Origin: Halobacteriales archaeon QS_1_68_20
GTDB lineage: Archaea; Halobacteriota; Halobacteria; Halobacteriales; PXRE01
Length of the DNA stretch: 64,000 nt
Assembly (NCBI GenBank): GCA_003021085.1
Contig: PXRE01000015.1
Span: 1-64,000 of the forward strand
Direction: 5' to 3'
In this document: piece by piece, positions 53,642 through 62,035 of the stretch
Position numbering within the stretch: position 1 is the stretch's first letter
Layout: every line of letters starts with the position of its first letter
Made by a program: the position numbers and the translations under genes
The notes under the pieces: generated by a model
Seen by the model: only the letters and a program-made list of their open reading frames with translations
The model's database searches: none
Told to the model about the DNA's origin: nothing

Positions 53642-53869
53642 ATGAGTGAAACAGTTGCTTCCACCGCGACGCAGCCAACCAGTGACAAGTGGTGGGTGCC
53701 GATCGGTGTACTCGTCGTACTGATTCCGGTTCTGGGAGGACTCGCGGTGGCCTCAGTTCGAACAGGAGACGACGCCACGAGGGCCCAAGCGCAACCGCTC
53801 GAACGCGGGAAATCACACACGAAGAGACCGACCGACATATCCCGGCGGGGCACGTCTCGGCGGGCATGA
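53642..53869 (+). CDS. Possible small single-TM protein
   Basis: 75 residues: MSETVASTATQPTSDKWWVP, one helix (IGVLVVLIPVLGGLAVASVR), then a basic tail (RGKSHTKRPTDISRRGTSRR). Codon use and helix layout are plausible, but the C-terminal half is driven by GC bias and runs through the TATA box (GACATATC, 53834-53841) of the next gene. Treat as tentative. Confidence 0.35.
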   Translation: MSETVASTATQPTSDKWWVPIGVLVVLIPVLGGLAVASVRTGDDATRAQAQPLERGKSHTKRPTDISRRGTSRRA

Positions 53870-54240
53870 GCGAGTCCGAAACGCCGCGCCCGCGAGTGAT
53901 CGCAATCCTGGTCGTCGTCGCCGTCACCGCCATCGGGTACGCCCTGCTGGCCGGCGGCGCGACGGCGCAACTCGTCGCCGGCGGGGTCGTCATGCTCGGT
54001 GCCGCCGCGCTGGGCATCCTCAAGGGCCTCCGCCGCCCGTCGACCGTCTCGCTGGTCGGCGCGCTCGCCCTGCTGGCCGGCGGAAGCTACGGCGTCGCCC
54101 TCGCCAGCGCCGGCCAGGACCCCTTCACCGACAACGTCGTCCTCGGCCTGCTCGTCCTGGGACTGGTCATCGGCCTGTTCGACTCGCCCGACGAGAAATC
54201 GGCAGAGGACGCGGACGCCGACGACGCGGCCGAGGAGTGA
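53866..54240 (+). CDS. Small multi-pass membrane protein
   Basis: 124 residues: MSESETPRPRVIAILVVVAV, then three to four hydrophobic helices (TAIGYALLAGGATAQLVAGG; LGILKGLRRPSTVSLVGALA; DNVVLGLLVLGLVIGLFDSP) and an acidic tail (EKSAEDADADDAAEE). GACATATC 25-32 bases before the ATG fits a leaderless start. No family recognised; similar short helical proteins of unknown function are frequent in these genomes. Confidence 0.6.
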   Translation: MSESETPRPRVIAILVVVAVTAIGYALLAGGATAQLVAGGVVMLGAAALGILKGLRRPSTVSLVGALALLAGGSYGVALASAGQDPFTDNVVLGLLVLGLVIGLFDSPDEKSAEDADADDAAEE

Positions 54241-54378
54241 CGCGGCCGTCGAGTGGCCCGCCCAAGGAGTGACGCGTCCCAGACCGGCCACGCGGGGGAA
54301 CGGACCCCACGCCCTCGGGTGGTTCCGTCCCGGGGGACCTTCCACGGGTGGATATGCGTAGATAAAGGACTTTGACGT

Positions 54379-56469
54379 ATGGCCGCGAAGTTCTCGGCGA
54401 GAACCATGGTCACCCAAGAAACCCTGGCGGACATCGACCGCGTGGTCCACGAACCCAGCCGGGAGTTCGTGGAGTCCACGAACGTCTGGCAGTTCATGCA
54501 GGAGTACGGTATCGACGACTACGAGGCGTTGATCGAGCGGACGACCACGGACGTCGACGGCGTTCCGGCCTCGGGGGTCGACTGGTTCTGGGACGAACTC
54601 CCCGACTACCTCGGCATCGAGTGGTACGAGGAGTACGACGAGGTACGAGACGACAGCGGGGCGCGACGCGCCCCGGAAGACGCGAGCGGTGAAACCGCGA
54701 GCCGCGGGGGCCCGCAGTTCATCGACTGGTACCCCGGCGGCGAGTTGAACATCGCGCACAACGTCGTCGACCGCTGGGCCGAGGTCGGCGAGGAGGCCCG
54801 CAACACGGTCGCCACCATCTGGGAGGGCGAGGACGGCGAGGTCCGGGAGATCACCTTCCACGAACTCCACCGCCAGTCCAACGAGGTCGCCAACGAACTG
54901 CAAGCCCGCGGCGTCGGCACCGGCGACACCGTCGGCCTGTACATGCCGATGGTGCCGGAAGTCGTCTCGATCATGTACGGCTGTTTCAAGGTCGGCGCCG
55001 TCGCGGTCCCCATCTTCTCGGGGTTCGGCGTCGACGCCATCGCCACCCGCATCGAGGACGCCGAGTGTTCGGTCGTCTTCACCGGCGACGGCTTCCTCCG
55101 GCGGAGCGATCCCATCCTGCTGAAGGCGAACCTCGACGAGGCAATCGAGCAGGCGGGCCACGTCGAGACCACCATCGTCTACGACCGCCTGGGCGCAAGC
55201 GACGCCGACAGCGACGTGGCGATTCCCTGGACCGGCCGCGACGAGTGGTGGGCCGACACCGTGGCCGAGCGCGACGACGACTACGACACCAAGTCCCTGG
55301 ACAGCAGCCAGGAGTCGATGCTGCTGTACTCGTCGGGCACCACCGGCAAGCCGAAGGGCATCGTCCACACCCACGCCGGCGCGCTGATGCAGGCCGCGAA
55401 GGAACTGTACTTCGGGTTCGACGTCAAGCCCAGCGACCGGTTCTTCTGGGTGTCCGACATCGGCTGGATGATGGGCCCGTGGACGCTCATCGGCAACCAC
55501 GCCTTCGGCGGCACCATCTTCATGTACGAGGGCGCGCCGGACTACCCGGAACCGGACCGCTTCTGGGAGATGATCGACCGGCACAAACTCACCCAGTTCG
55601 GCATCTCCCCGACGGCCATTCGCGCCCTCCGCAAGAAGGGCGACCACTGGGTCGAGGGCCACGACCTCTCCAGCCTCCGCCTGCTCGGGTCGACCGGCGA
55701 ACCCTGGGACCCCGAGTCCTGGCTGTGGTTCTACGAGCACGTCGGCGGCGGCGACACGCCGATCGTCAACATCTCGGGCGGCACCGAGATCATGGGCTGT
55801 TTCCTGATGCCGATGCCCATCCAGGACCTCAAGCCCTGCACGCTCGGCGGCCCTGGCCTCGGCATGGACATCGACGTGGTGGACGACGCGGGCGAATCCA
55901 TCGTCGACACCCACGAGCGGGGCTTCCTCGTCGCGCGTGACTCCTGCCCGTCGATGACCAAGAGCCTCTGGGGCGGCGACGAGCGCTACCTCGAGGAGTA
56001 TTGGTCGACCTGGGAGGACCTCTGGGACCACGGCGACTGGGCCCAGAAGGACGAGGACGGCTTCTGGTTCCTGCACGGCAGGGCCGACGACGCGCTGAAC
56101 GTCGCCGGCCGGAAGGTCGGCCCCGCGGAAGTCGAGGGCGCCGCCATGGAGCACGACGCGGTCAACCAGGCCGCCGCCGTCGGCGCGCCGGACGACACCA
56201 CCGGCACCGCCGTCGTCCTCTACGTCGTCGTCGAGGAGGGCTTCGAGGAGTCCGACGACCTGCGCGAGGAGGTCCGCGAGATGGTCGGCGAAGAGTTAGG
56301 AAAGCCGTTCCGCCCGCGGGAGGTGCTGTTCGTCGACCAGTTCCCCAAGACCCAGTCCGGCAAGATCATCCGACGGGCCGTTGAGGCCACCTACAACGAC
56401 GAGGACCTCGGGGACATGTCCTCCATCGAGAACCCCGAGGCGCTGGACGAGATCGAACAGGCGCGGTGA
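54379..56469 (+). CDS. acs: AMP-forming acyl-CoA synthetase (acetyl-CoA synthetase-like)
   Basis: 696 residues. ANL adenylating enzyme: activates an acid with ATP, then forms the CoA thioester. N-terminal part WFWDELPDYLGIEWYEEYDE, P-loop LLYSSGTTGKPKGIVHTHAG, AMP-binding ISGGTEIMGCF, hinge DDALNVAGRKVGPAEVEGAA, and C-terminal catalytic Lys in TQSGKIIRRAVEAT. A 20-30 residue insertion DDSGARRAPEDASGETASRG is uncommon in this family. The start at 54379 or the in-frame ATG 54406 cannot be settled; GATAAAG (54360) lies closer to the latter's leaderless distance. Substrate may be acetate or a longer acid. Confidence 0.9.
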   Translation: MAAKFSARTMVTQETLADIDRVVHEPSREFVESTNVWQFMQEYGIDDYEALIERTTTDVDGVPASGVDWFWDELPDYLGIEWYEEYDEVRDDSGARRAPEDASGETASRGGPQFIDWYPGGELNIAHNVVDRWAEVGEEARNTVATIWEGEDGEVREITFHELHRQSNEVANELQARGVGTGDTVGLYMPMVPEVVSIMYGCFKVGAVAVPIFSGFGVDAIATRIEDAECSVVFTGDGFLRRSDPILLKANLDEAIEQAGHVETTIVYDRLGASDADSDVAIPWTGRDEWWADTVAERDDDYDTKSLDSSQESMLLYSSGTTGKPKGIVHTHAGALMQAAKELYFGFDVKPSDRFFWVSDIGWMMGPWTLIGNHAFGGTIFMYEGAPDYPEPDRFWEMIDRHKLTQFGISPTAIRALRKKGDHWVEGHDLSSLRLLGSTGEPWDPESWLWFYEHVGGGDTPIVNISGGTEIMGCFLMPMPIQDLKPCTLGGPGLGMDIDVVDDAGESIVDTHERGFLVARDSCPSMTKSLWGGDERYLEEYWSTWEDLWDHGDWAQKDEDGFWFLHGRADDALNVAGRKVGPAEVEGAAMEHDAVNQAAAVGAPDDTTGTAVVLYVVVEEGFEESDDLREEVREMVGEELGKPFRPREVLFVDQFPKTQSGKIIRRAVEATYNDEDLGDMSSIENPEALDEIEQAR

Positions 56470-56513
56470 TCGACGCGACTACCTGGTGCTGACGGCACCG
56501 GACCGTCCTCCGG

Positions 56514-56795
56514 CTACGCTTCCCCAAGCGCGTCGGCGATAGCTTCCAGCTCTGCTTTCCTGAAGGCGCTTCCTGCCTCGTCGGGGTCGGGGTCGTCCAG
56601 CACGCCGGCTTTCCAGAGGATGCCCGCGCGCATCTCCGATTTGGGCGGAAGCCGGCCCGTCGTATCCACGTCGTAGCCCACGGCCGTACAGATGGCCGCG
56701 AGGGCTTCCTTGGTGAACCCGGTCGACTCGACGCGCTCGTGTCTCTCGACGGCCTGGCGGATCTCGTTCCGGAGGTCGTCGACGGTCGGCGACAT
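56514..56795 (-). CDS. Haloarchaeal helical hypothetical protein
   Basis: 93 residues: MSPTVDDLRNEIRQAVERHE, STGFTKEALAAICTAVGYDV, GRLPPKSEMRAGILWKAGVL, RKAELEAIADALGEA. Four helices with a conserved-looking LPPKSEMRAGILW stretch that resembles a small DNA- or protein-binding domain. A TCTATAGG box (56819-56826) lies 25-31 bases before ATG 56795. No family recognised. Ends 44 bases from the acs gene on the other strand. Confidence 0.65.
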   Translation of the reverse strand: MSPTVDDLRNEIRQAVERHERVESTGFTKEALAAICTAVGYDVDTTGRLPPKSEMRAGILWKAGVLDDPDPDEAGSAFRKAELEAIADALGEA

Positions 56796-56855
56796 ACCCA
56801 CCGCGACGCGCGGCGCCGTTCTATAGGTGTCGATCACCGAGTCCGAGAAACCGTG

Positions 56856-57545
56856 TCACTCGACCACGACCGCGGCGTCCGACCCGTTCTCCCCTCCGCC
56901 GAACACGACCGTCGCGCCAGCCAGTAGCGGCGCCAGGACGCCCCGCACGACGGCGTCGCGGTGGGTCAGCGACGCCCGGACGGCCACCTCGTCGCCGGGG
57001 CCGAGGTCTGCGGCGGCGTTCTCGGCAGACCGGAGCAGGTCGCTGTGGGTCGCGTCCCTCTCCTCGAACGTCAACGCGGTAGCGTCCGGGTCGACCGACT
57101 CCGGCGGCCGGACGGGGTTCTCGCTCCAGACGCTGCGGCCGAACGGTTCGACGGCCGGGTCGTCGACCCCTGGCCCGGGGGTGTAGGCGACCCGGGTCGC
57201 GCCCGGCGGCAGGTCGTAGGCCAGCACGGACTCGCCGGGGCCGACGAGCAACCGCGCGTCGACTGAGGGGCCGGCCCCGTCGTCCGCCGGCGGGGCCACG
57301 AACCTGGTGGTCGCGCCCAGTTGTGCCGCGCCGAACAGCGCCAGCAGGGCGGGCGCCGCGTGGTCGTCGACCACCGCGACGGTCGCGCCGCGGTGGACGC
57401 CGCGGTGGCTGAAGAAGTTCGCCGTCTTCCAGGCGGTCGTCACGAACTCGTCGTCGTCGTAGGTCACTGCGGGGTCGCCCGGGACCCGGACCGCGGGGTC
57501 ACCAGTCCGCCGGTCGTCGGCCAGCAAGTCCCCGAGAGTCTCCAT
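56856..57545 (-). CDS. Partial adenylating-enzyme relative lacking the C-domain
   Basis: 229 residues: METLGDLLADDRRTGDPAVR, TTAWKTANFFSHRGVHRGAT, VAVVDDHAAPALLALFGAAQ, ATALTFEERDATHSDLLRSA. It matches the N-terminal Rossmann-like part of acyl-CoA synthetases (entry and P-loop-like FAAAQLGAT motifs) but has no AMP-binding or catalytic-Lys regions, so it cannot be a normal synthetase. A truncated regulator or binding partner of the acs at 54379 is one idea; a decayed gene is another. Confidence 0.55.
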   Translation of the reverse strand: METLGDLLADDRRTGDPAVRVPGDPAVTYDDDEFVTTAWKTANFFSHRGVHRGATVAVVDDHAAPALLALFGAAQLGATTRFVAPPADDGAGPSVDARLLVGPGESVLAYDLPPGATRVAYTPGPGVDDPAVEPFGRSVWSENPVRPPESVDPDATALTFEERDATHSDLLRSAENAAADLGPGDEVAVRASLTHRDAVVRGVLAPLLAGATVVFGGGENGSDAAVVVE

Positions 57546-57669
57546 GTCGGAGGGTTGGCCGACGGGGCCTAAATCGGTCCCGCTTGCGGTTCGAGGTCAC
57601 CTGAATCGTCCAGGAGCGACCCGGGACGTTCCACGGGGAAGCCGACACGGCGACGACCACCGGTCCCTC

Positions 57670-58059
57670 TCAGGGGAACCGGCTCGGCGGTCGCGGCCGG
57701 GAATCCGCCGTCGGCAGGTCCCCGTACCGCGGATGCACCCAGGTCAGGTCCTCGCCGTTCCCGTCGAGCCAGGTTCCGAAGGTGTCGACCTGCCAGGCCA
57801 CCGTCTCGCGGTCGGCGTGGTCCAGGCCGTGGCGGTCGAACGGGATCGCCGTCACGGCCATGACCTTCGGGTCGTAGAAGACCGCGCGCCGGCCGTCGTC
57901 GTCCAGCGCGGCCAGCACCGTCGACCCGGTGGCGTGGCGGCGCAGCGCCTGCGCCATGTCCGGGGCGTGGACGCCGCCGCGGTACTCCTGGAGGACGTCG
58001 ACGAGGTCCTCGTACACCGTCTGGCGATCGACCGTCCGTCCGGCGTGCTCCGGTATCAT
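57670..58059 (-). CDS. Haloarchaeal hypothetical protein
   Basis: 129 residues: MIPEHAGRTVDRQTVYEDLV, QALRRHATGSTVLAALDDDG, RRAVFYDPKVMAVTAIPFDR, AWQVDTFGTWLDGNGEDLTW. Looks like a small alpha/beta domain; the stretch YDPKVMAVTAIPFDRHGLDH is similar in feel to cystathionine-beta-synthase or flavin-like loops but cannot be assigned. It is single, with a 365-base gap to the vapC end. Confidence in the frame rests on codon use and length only. Confidence 0.5.
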   Translation of the reverse strand: MIPEHAGRTVDRQTVYEDLVDVLQEYRGGVHAPDMAQALRRHATGSTVLAALDDDGRRAVFYDPKVMAVTAIPFDRHGLDHADRETVAWQVDTFGTWLDGNGEDLTWVHPRYGDLPTADSRPRPPSRFP

Positions 58060-58424
58060 GATCGAAATCGGTCACGTCTACGTGGCAAAAACCCGCGCCG
58101 AGGGCGGAGTGAAACTGAAAGTGGATAAGGGGACGCCAGAGTAACAGGCGTCATGTCGCCGTCGTCGAGTTCGTCGAGATGCTGCCGGTGGCTGGCGCCG
58201 CGCACGAGCTTCTCGGGCAGGTCGCGAACGGACTCACCGTGTTCTCCGGTCGTTCGCGGGCATTCGGAGGGCCGACAACAGAGCATACCGGCTCAAACTC
58301 GCCAGTCCTCGTGACGTTCCCCCCCACCACGTCTCCGTGCGGGGACTCCAAACGCGATTTCTCGGTCTTCGATGCGATTACAGCCGATACCCGAGGACGG
58401 AGGAAAGTGAAACTGGATCTCCGC
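58060..58424. other. Intergenic gap with GTGAAACTG repeats
   Basis: 365 bases. GAGTGAAACTGAAAGTGG (58107) and GAAAGTGAAACTGG (58404) share a GTGAAACTG core, at opposite ends of the gap. Peptide readings on both strands change frame and have poor codon use. No start with a promoter is seen. Confidence 0.35.
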
Positions 58425-58817
58425 TCACTCGCGGACGTTGGTGACCTGCACGTAGGATTCGAGGGCTTCGGTCTCGAAGTCGCTGTCTGCGACGACGAGG
58501 TGCTCGCCGGTCGAGCGGGCAGTGGCCGCCACGAGGACGTCACGCGGCGCCATCGGGTCGCCGTCGTCGAGGAGTTGATCCTGGAGGCGAGCGGCTTCGA
58601 GGGCGATAGAGTTAGTGAGATCGAGTTCGCGGACCCCGCCGAACTCCTCGCGTTCGGCGACGACGTCGGTCGTGCCCGTCCCGAGTTCGCCCTGGATGAC
58701 TTCGTAGACACAGATCGTGGACGTGAGGTAGGGTTCGCCCTCGGATTCGACGAACTCGACGGTGGCCTCGACGCCCTCGAGCATGTCGATTATCGTCGAG
58801 GAGTCGAGGAACGTCAT
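58425..58817 (-). CDS. vapC: PIN-domain toxin VapC
   Basis: 130 residues with the four PIN carboxylates: D5 (TFLDSSTIID), E39 (CVYEVIQGEL), D93 (MAPRDVLVAATA) and D111/D113 (VVADSDFETEAL). VapC is a site-specific RNase, often cutting tRNA or rRNA. The start overlaps the antitoxin gene by four bases, the usual toxin-antitoxin arrangement, and the tRNA-Pro gene is only about 200 bases upstream. Confidence 0.9.
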   Translation of the reverse strand: MTFLDSSTIIDMLEGVEATVEFVESEGEPYLTSTICVYEVIQGELGTGTTDVVAEREEFGGVRELDLTNSIALEAARLQDQLLDDGDPMAPRDVLVAATARSTGEHLVVADSDFETEALESYVQVTNVRE

Positions 58818-59032
58818 CGGTCGTCGTGTTCGGGAGGCCGGCCGAAGCTCTCGCGTGATTCCTCGATGGCTTCCCGGGCCCGGTCCGCTTTCTCCTGGGA
58901 CCAGGCGCCGACGTTGATGGGCTCTTCCTCGTTGGCGAGTCGGCCGAGGAACTCGTCCCAGGTCTCGTCCTCGCGCTTCAGGCGGGCGAGTTTGTCTTTG
59001 GTCCGTTCGCTGACGCGGATGCTGGTACTCAT
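58814..59032 (-). CDS. vapB: VapB-type antitoxin
   Basis: 72 residues: MSTSIRVSERTKDKLARLKR is a ribbon-helix-helix strand and helix (DNA contact residues Ser/Arg in SIRVS), ETWDEFLGRLANEEEPINVG the second helix, then a charged toxin-binding tail EKADRAREAIEESRESFGRP. Its ATG at 59032 is three bases from the palindrome GTATGC-N5-GCATAC, which is its probable operator. First gene of the vapBC operon. Confidence 0.88.
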   Translation of the reverse strand: MSTSIRVSERTKDKLARLKREDETWDEFLGRLANEEEPINVGAWSQEKADRAREAIEESRESFGRPPEHDDR

Positions 59033-59034
59033 GT

Positions 59035-59051
59035 GTATGCGCCTTGCATAC
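59035..59051 (-). promoter_or_regulatory. Palindromic operator of vapBC
   Basis: GTATGC, GCCTT, GCATAC: a perfect 6-bp inverted repeat starting three bases upstream of the vapB start codon. VapB-VapC complexes commonly repress their own promoter through such sites. Confidence 0.6.
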
Positions 59052-59126
59052 GCGAGGGCATCAACGTTTTGGGGCGCGAGGGAGGTCCACACGTCGCTTC
59101 CCGTCCCACTCGGGTTATGAGGTGGA

Positions 59127-59143
59127 TGGGGCCGCCGAGAGTC
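59127..59143 (-). repeat. Duplicate of the tRNA-Pro 3' end
   Basis: TGGGGCCGCCGAGAGTC is identical to 59224-59240, the last 17 bases of the tRNA-Pro gene. The two copies are 97 bases apart in direct orientation, downstream of the tRNA (minus strand). This is what integration at a tRNA followed by deletion leaves behind. Confidence 0.65.
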
Positions 59144-59223
59144 AAACGCCCTCGCTTCGCTCGCGATGCGACGCTCGGCGTCCGGACGGATTTGCGGCTC
59201 TCGTATCGCTCGCCGCAAAACAG

Positions 59224-59294
59224 TGGGGCCGCCGAGAGTCGAACTCGGGTCATACGCACCCCATGCGCATAGGATACCACTACCCCACGGCCCC
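59224..59294 (-). tRNA. tRNA-Pro (anticodon GGG)
   Basis: 71 bases, no encoded CCA, no intron. Acceptor GGGGCCG pairs with CGGCCCC, discriminator A. D-arm GGGU..UCCU with AGUGGUA loop. Anticodon stem UGCGC/GCGUA closes the 7-base loop AUGGGGU, giving anticodon GGG (codon CCC). T-arm CCGAG-UUCGACU-CUCGG is standard. An alternative register, CAUGGGG with A in place of U33, is less good. TTAACTC-like box about 35 bases upstream serves as promoter. Confidence 0.93.
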
Positions 59295-59413
59295 AGGGTG
59301 CGTTCGAACGAACGTCGCTCCGGGAGTTAAGCGCTTCGCTTCTCAGTTCCCCGACCGGTCGTCGTCCGCGTTATCCTCACCGTCGCTACCACCGGCGTCA
59401 CGAGGCACACGAG

Positions 59414-60021
59414 GTGGTAGCCTTCGAGACGAGCGGGACCGACGGCGACGAGCGTCTGATCCGGGCGTACCTGCTGGACGCGATGGAACGGCTCCCGGCG
59501 GCCGGCGTCTGCGAGGAGGGGGCTTCCTGCGGTACGGCCACGACCCCGAGGTGGACGGCGGCGAGGTCCGCATGCACGTCCGGGGTGACTTCGACGCGGC
59601 CGTCGAGCGTGAGCCGTGGGCCGCGCTGGTCGAGGACGGCCTGGCCGACGGGTGGGAACGCCGCGAGGAGGCCGATTCGGAGCGGTGGGGACCGCAGGGC
59701 GTGGCGCTCTCGCGGCGGTTGACCTCCCTGTCGAGTCGCATGGCCAGGAAGGTCTTCGAGCAGTTCGACCCGGGCGAACGCCGGGCGCCCGTCGACACCT
59801 ACTCCGACGAGGGGCCGCTCCCTGTCGGCTGGTGGACGCTGTGGCACTTCCTGGCGAACCAGCAGGCGCTGTCCGCGGACGGCGAAATCGACGCCTGCAT
59901 GGAGTGCGTCCGCAACCGCCCGTGGACGCTCGCCGCCCGAGACGGGCGACGGCGGACGGACGAACGGATCGACGACCTCGAAGCCGTCCGTGAGGAAGCC
60001 GCCAGGATCACCGGTGATTAG
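59414..60021 (+). pseudogene. Frameshifted haloarchaeal hypothetical protein
   Basis: Frame one from GTG 59414: VAFETSGTDGDERLIRAYLL and DAMERLPAAGVCEEG, then an indel at about 59521; the next frame gives FLRYGHDPEVDGGEVRMHVR, GDFDAAVEREPWAALVEDGL, MARKVFEQFDPGERRAPVDT, VGWWTLWHFLANQQALSADG and DACMECVRNRPWTLAARDGR to TGA 60021. Upstream coding-like codons without a start suggest the N-terminus is also lost. No recognised family. The 3' end touches the end of the opposite-strand transporter gene (60018). Confidence 0.7.
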
Positions 60022-60856
60022 AAGACCCCGGCGAGGAACCCGAGGCCCATCAGGATCGGCACGACTGCGGAGAAGCAGGGAGGGCGTGTACCGTTCGACG
60101 CGGTCCTCGTAGTGTTCGTAGCCAGCGATCAACAGCAGGGTAAAGGCGACGATGGCGGCGATCACCGCCAGCGCGTACACCAGCATGAGTTCGAGACAGA
60201 AGTTCGACCCCGCACAGAGGGGATGATCTCGAACTCCTCCTGGTTGGCGAACGCGAGCGCGAACGCGAACGCCGCGATGCCCCAGATGCCGCGGTCGGTC
60301 GCCTCCTCGGCCGACGGGTGGTCGTGGCCGTCACCGCCGAACGGGAGGGCGGCTTTCAGGCGAGCGAGCACGCCGCCGTGGGAGTGGTCGTGGTGTTCGT
60401 GACTGTGGCCGTGCTCGTGGTCACCGTGGCCGTAGTGGTCGTGACTGTGCGAGTGGCGGAGCTCTCGTGCGAGTGGTCGTGCGCGTGCCCGTGATCGTGG
60501 CTCTCGTGTGAGCGAGCGTGGCCGTCTCCGCCGGCGTGGTGATGGTGGTGGCCCTCGCCGCGGTAGAACAGACGGGCCTCCCGGAGGCCCAGCAGGATCA
60601 GCAGGCCGCCGGCGACGTAGTTCATCCAGCCGATTTCCGTGCGTTCGAAGTACGCCTTCGCTCAAAAGAACGCCAGCACCATGGCGATGCTGCTGACCAG
60701 GTGGCCGACCCCGAGGACGAAACTCGCCGCGAACCCGGCGACCCACGTGTTCGTCCGGTCGAGCGCGTAGGTGCCGGCGACCGGCCAGCCGTGTCCCGGT
60801 TCGACGCCGAGGCCCACGGCACCGGCCCCGAGGCCGACGAACTCGCTCCCTGCCAT
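60018..60856 (-). pseudogene. Metal permease (UreH/RcnA-like), multiply broken
   Basis: Reading leftward: MAGSEFVGLGAGAVGLGVEP, then NTWVAGFAASFVLGVGHLVS, then LAFF and an in-frame TGA at 60662-60664. The frame resumes AKAYFERTEIGW, GGLLILLGLREARLFYRGEG and a His-rich stretch. It slips near 60460 to another His-rich frame (SHSHDHYGHGDHEHGHSHEH), runs LARLKAALPFGGDGHDHPSA, slips near 60210 to LCAGSNFCLELMLVYALAVI, and again near 60075 to end FSAVVPILMGLGFLAGVF. One stop and three frameshifts: a dead six-helix nickel/cobalt-type permease with a cytoplasmic His loop. Confidence 0.8.
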
Positions 60857-60941
60857 GGGTGGGCGGTGAGTTTCGATTCGTAAAGGGCGTTTTCGTCCCG
60901 CGAGAGAAACCCTTTTGCGGGCCCCGGGCGCAGGCCGAGAT

Positions 60942-61265
60942 ATGAGCGAGCAGTGGCCCCACGACCCCGACGGCGAGGAAGGGAGCGAGGGCATGCGGAA
61001 GTACGGGATGGCGATAATCGCCAAGAAGGTCGAGGACGCCGAGTGGCCCCTCGACTGCGAGGCGTTCGTCGAGGAGTACGGCGACGACCCCGTGCGCATC
61101 AACTACCAGCGGGTCGTGAGCGTGGCAGACGTCTTCGAGCACGTCGAGGCCGAGGAGTTCGAGGACCTCGTCAGGTTCCACCGCGCGGTTGGCGACGCGA
61201 TGCGCGCCGGCGGCTTCTGGGACTACCACCCGGCCGGTGCCGACCCCGAACCGAAACACGCCTGA
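60942..61265 (+). CDS. DUF5785 family protein
   Basis: 107 residues: MSEQWPHDPDGEEGSEGMRK, YGMAIIAKKVEDAEWPLDCE, FVEEYGDDPVRINYQRVVSV, FEHVEAEEFEDLVRFHRAVG. Haloarchaeal DUF5785, a short alpha-helical acidic protein without known function. CCTTTTGC about 24-31 bases upstream may be its promoter. Convergent with udk, whose stop follows directly. Confidence 0.8.
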   Translation: MSEQWPHDPDGEEGSEGMRKYGMAIIAKKVEDAEWPLDCEAFVEEYGDDPVRINYQRVVSVADVFEHVEAEEFEDLVRFHRAVGDAMRAGGFWDYHPAGADPEPKHA

Positions 61266-61964
61266 TCATCCCCGCTCGGGACGGTCCAGGTCGAGTTCGT
61301 CGCCGAGTTTCCGTTCGAGTTCCGAGCGCTCCCAGCGGCGCACGGCGTCGCCACGGATCTCCGCCTGCACCTTCTCCTCCAGCAGGTTGACCGCGACGCT
61401 GTTGGCGCCCTCCGGGATGATGACGTCGGCCTTCCGCTTGGTGGGGGCGATGAACTGCTCGTGCATCGGTTTGACCGTCGAGAGGTACTGGTCCATCACG
61501 CCCTCGAGGTCGCGGTCCCGGTCGAGGACGTCCCGGCGAATCCGCCGGAGGATGCGGACGTCGGCGTCGGTCTCGACGTACAACCGGAGGTCCATCATGT
61601 CGACCACGTCGTCGTCGTGGAGCGCGAGGATGCCCTCGACGACGATGACGTCGGTCGGTTCCACCTGGACCCGCTCGTCGGTACGGGTGTGCTCGGTGAA
61701 GTCGTACTGGGGCATCTCGATGGGCTGGCCGGCCGACAGCGTCGACAGGTGGTTCCGGACGAGGTCCCACTCGAACGCCGAGGGATGGTCGTAGTTGACG
61801 TCCTTGCGCTCCTCGTAGTCGAGGTGGCTCAGGTCCCGGTAGTAGTTGTCCAGCGGGAACCGGGTGACTTCGTCGCCGACCTTCTCGGTGATCTGCTCGG
61901 CGATGGTGGTCTTGCCGGCACCGGTCCCCCCGGCGATGCCGATGACGAACGAGGGAATGGCCAT
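61266..61964 (-). CDS. udk: Uridine kinase
   Basis: 232 residues. Phosphorylates uridine and cytidine with ATP in pyrimidine salvage. Walker A GIAGGTGAGKTTIAEQI, uridine-binding DNYYRDLSHLDYEERKDVNY and DHPSAFEWDLVRNHLSTLSA, MPQYDFTEHTRTDERVQVEP, VIVVEGILALHDDDVVDMMD, YVETDADVRILRRIRRDVLD, TKRKADVIIPEGANSVAVNL. ATG 61964 is the natural start; the longer upstream frame lacks family character. Lies next to an Lrp RAM gene and convergent with DUF5785. Confidence 0.93.
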   Translation of the reverse strand: MAIPSFVIGIAGGTGAGKTTIAEQITEKVGDEVTRFPLDNYYRDLSHLDYEERKDVNYDHPSAFEWDLVRNHLSTLSAGQPIEMPQYDFTEHTRTDERVQVEPTDVIVVEGILALHDDDVVDMMDLRLYVETDADVRILRRIRRDVLDRDRDLEGVMDQYLSTVKPMHEQFIAPTKRKADVIIPEGANSVAVNLLEEKVQAEIRGDAVRRWERSELERKLGDELDLDRPERG

Positions 61965-62035
61965 GCCGGAAACGCCGGTGTCGCCGGCATTCAAGTTACC
62001 GGGTTCGGTCGGCGTCGACCGGCCGGCCGCCACCG

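Noticed and set aside
53620-56154. 844-codon frame opposite acs
   Set aside because: Antisense to a gene with clear adenylating-enzyme motifs.
59044-59413. Upstream extension of the 59414 gene through the tRNA
   Set aside because: The frame reads through a well-folded tRNA-Pro gene, so the extension is an accident of GC content.
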